This document shows, piece by piece, positions 5,756-5,809 of a stretch of DNA of 5,809 nt. Source of the DNA: Gemmatimonadaceae bacterium (lineage in GTDB: Bacteria; Gemmatimonadota; Gemmatimonadetes; Gemmatimonadales; Gemmatimonadaceae); NCBI GenBank assembly GCA_025451425.1, contig JANWKK010000171.1:1-5809 (forward strand), read 5' to 3'. How positions within the stretch are numbered: the first letter of the stretch is position 1; each line of letters opens with the position of its first letter. Under the pieces are notes generated by a model. It was not told the DNA's origin and made no database searches. It saw only the letters and a list, made by a program, of their open reading frames with translations. Position numbers and translations under genes: made by a program.

Positions 5756-5809
5756 GTACCAAACGCAACGCGGTGAAGGTCACGATCCTGAACGAGGACT
5801 ACAACATCC
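5752..5809 (+). CDS. zapA: cell division protein ZapA, 5' end only
   Basis: ZapA is a small protein that binds and bundles FtsZ filaments at the division ring. Only 19 codons are present: MSTKRNAVKVTILNEDYNI. The VKVTILNEDYNI segment matches the first beta strands of ZapA, where V-x-V-x-I-x-G/N-x-x-Y-x-I is typical, and zapA follows pheT in other bacteria such as Bacillus. The ATG overlaps the preceding stop (ATGA), and GAGG lies at 5744-5747, a short 4-nt spacing that fits coupled re-initiation. The gene runs off the right edge, so the globular FtsZ-binding region and the C-terminal coiled coil cannot be checked. Confidence 0.75.
   Translation, partial: MSTKRNAVKVTILNEDYNI

Overview
The window carries a conserved translation and cell-division cluster on the + strand: infC (IF3), rpmI (L35), rplT (L20), pheS and pheT (both PheRS subunits), a 99-residue coiled-coil protein, and the first 19 codons of zapA. 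The DNA is GC-rich, with strong GGAGG-type ribosome sites and several ATGA stop/start overlaps. The gene order, the Cys4-containing PheS, and the small coiled-coil gene between pheT and zapA suggest a free-living GC-rich bacterium. Gemmatimonadota or a related soil phylum is my best guess, but this is inference and no taxonomic marker was searched.

Layout. Positions 1-44 may hold the last codons of an unidentified upstream gene. Positions 45-318 are two head-to-tail copies of a 137-bp non-coding unit, about 80% identical with no gaps. Positions 326-592 are the infC promoter and leader. The leader has a candidate sigma-70 promoter, a 7-bp hairpin, and an intrinsic terminator ending just upstream of the infC ribosome site. 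A copy of the terminator's 5' arm lies about 80 nt upstream of it, so the region looks like a transcription attenuator. infC appears to start at the rare codon ATT (593), as infC does in several model bacteria. rpmI and rplT follow at short spacing.

A perfect 14-bp stem terminator follows rplT. Next comes a 164-bp nested inverted-repeat element (1755-1918), made of two dispersed-repeat motifs folded one inside the other, which ends only 18 bp before pheS. pheS and pheT overlap by 4 bp. pheT overlaps the coiled-coil gene by 23 bp, and that gene overlaps zapA by 4 bp, so pheS to zapA reads as one translationally coupled unit.

The proteins are ordinary housekeeping proteins. IF3, L35 and L20 are translation components commonly controlled through their own mRNA leader. 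PheS and PheT form the alpha2beta2 phenylalanyl-tRNA synthetase. ZapA stabilises the FtsZ ring, and the coiled-coil protein may be a ZapB-like partner. The most interesting material is non-coding: the infC leader attenuator, the 137-bp tandem repeat, and the nested palindrome before pheS. I see no clear new defence or metabolic system here.
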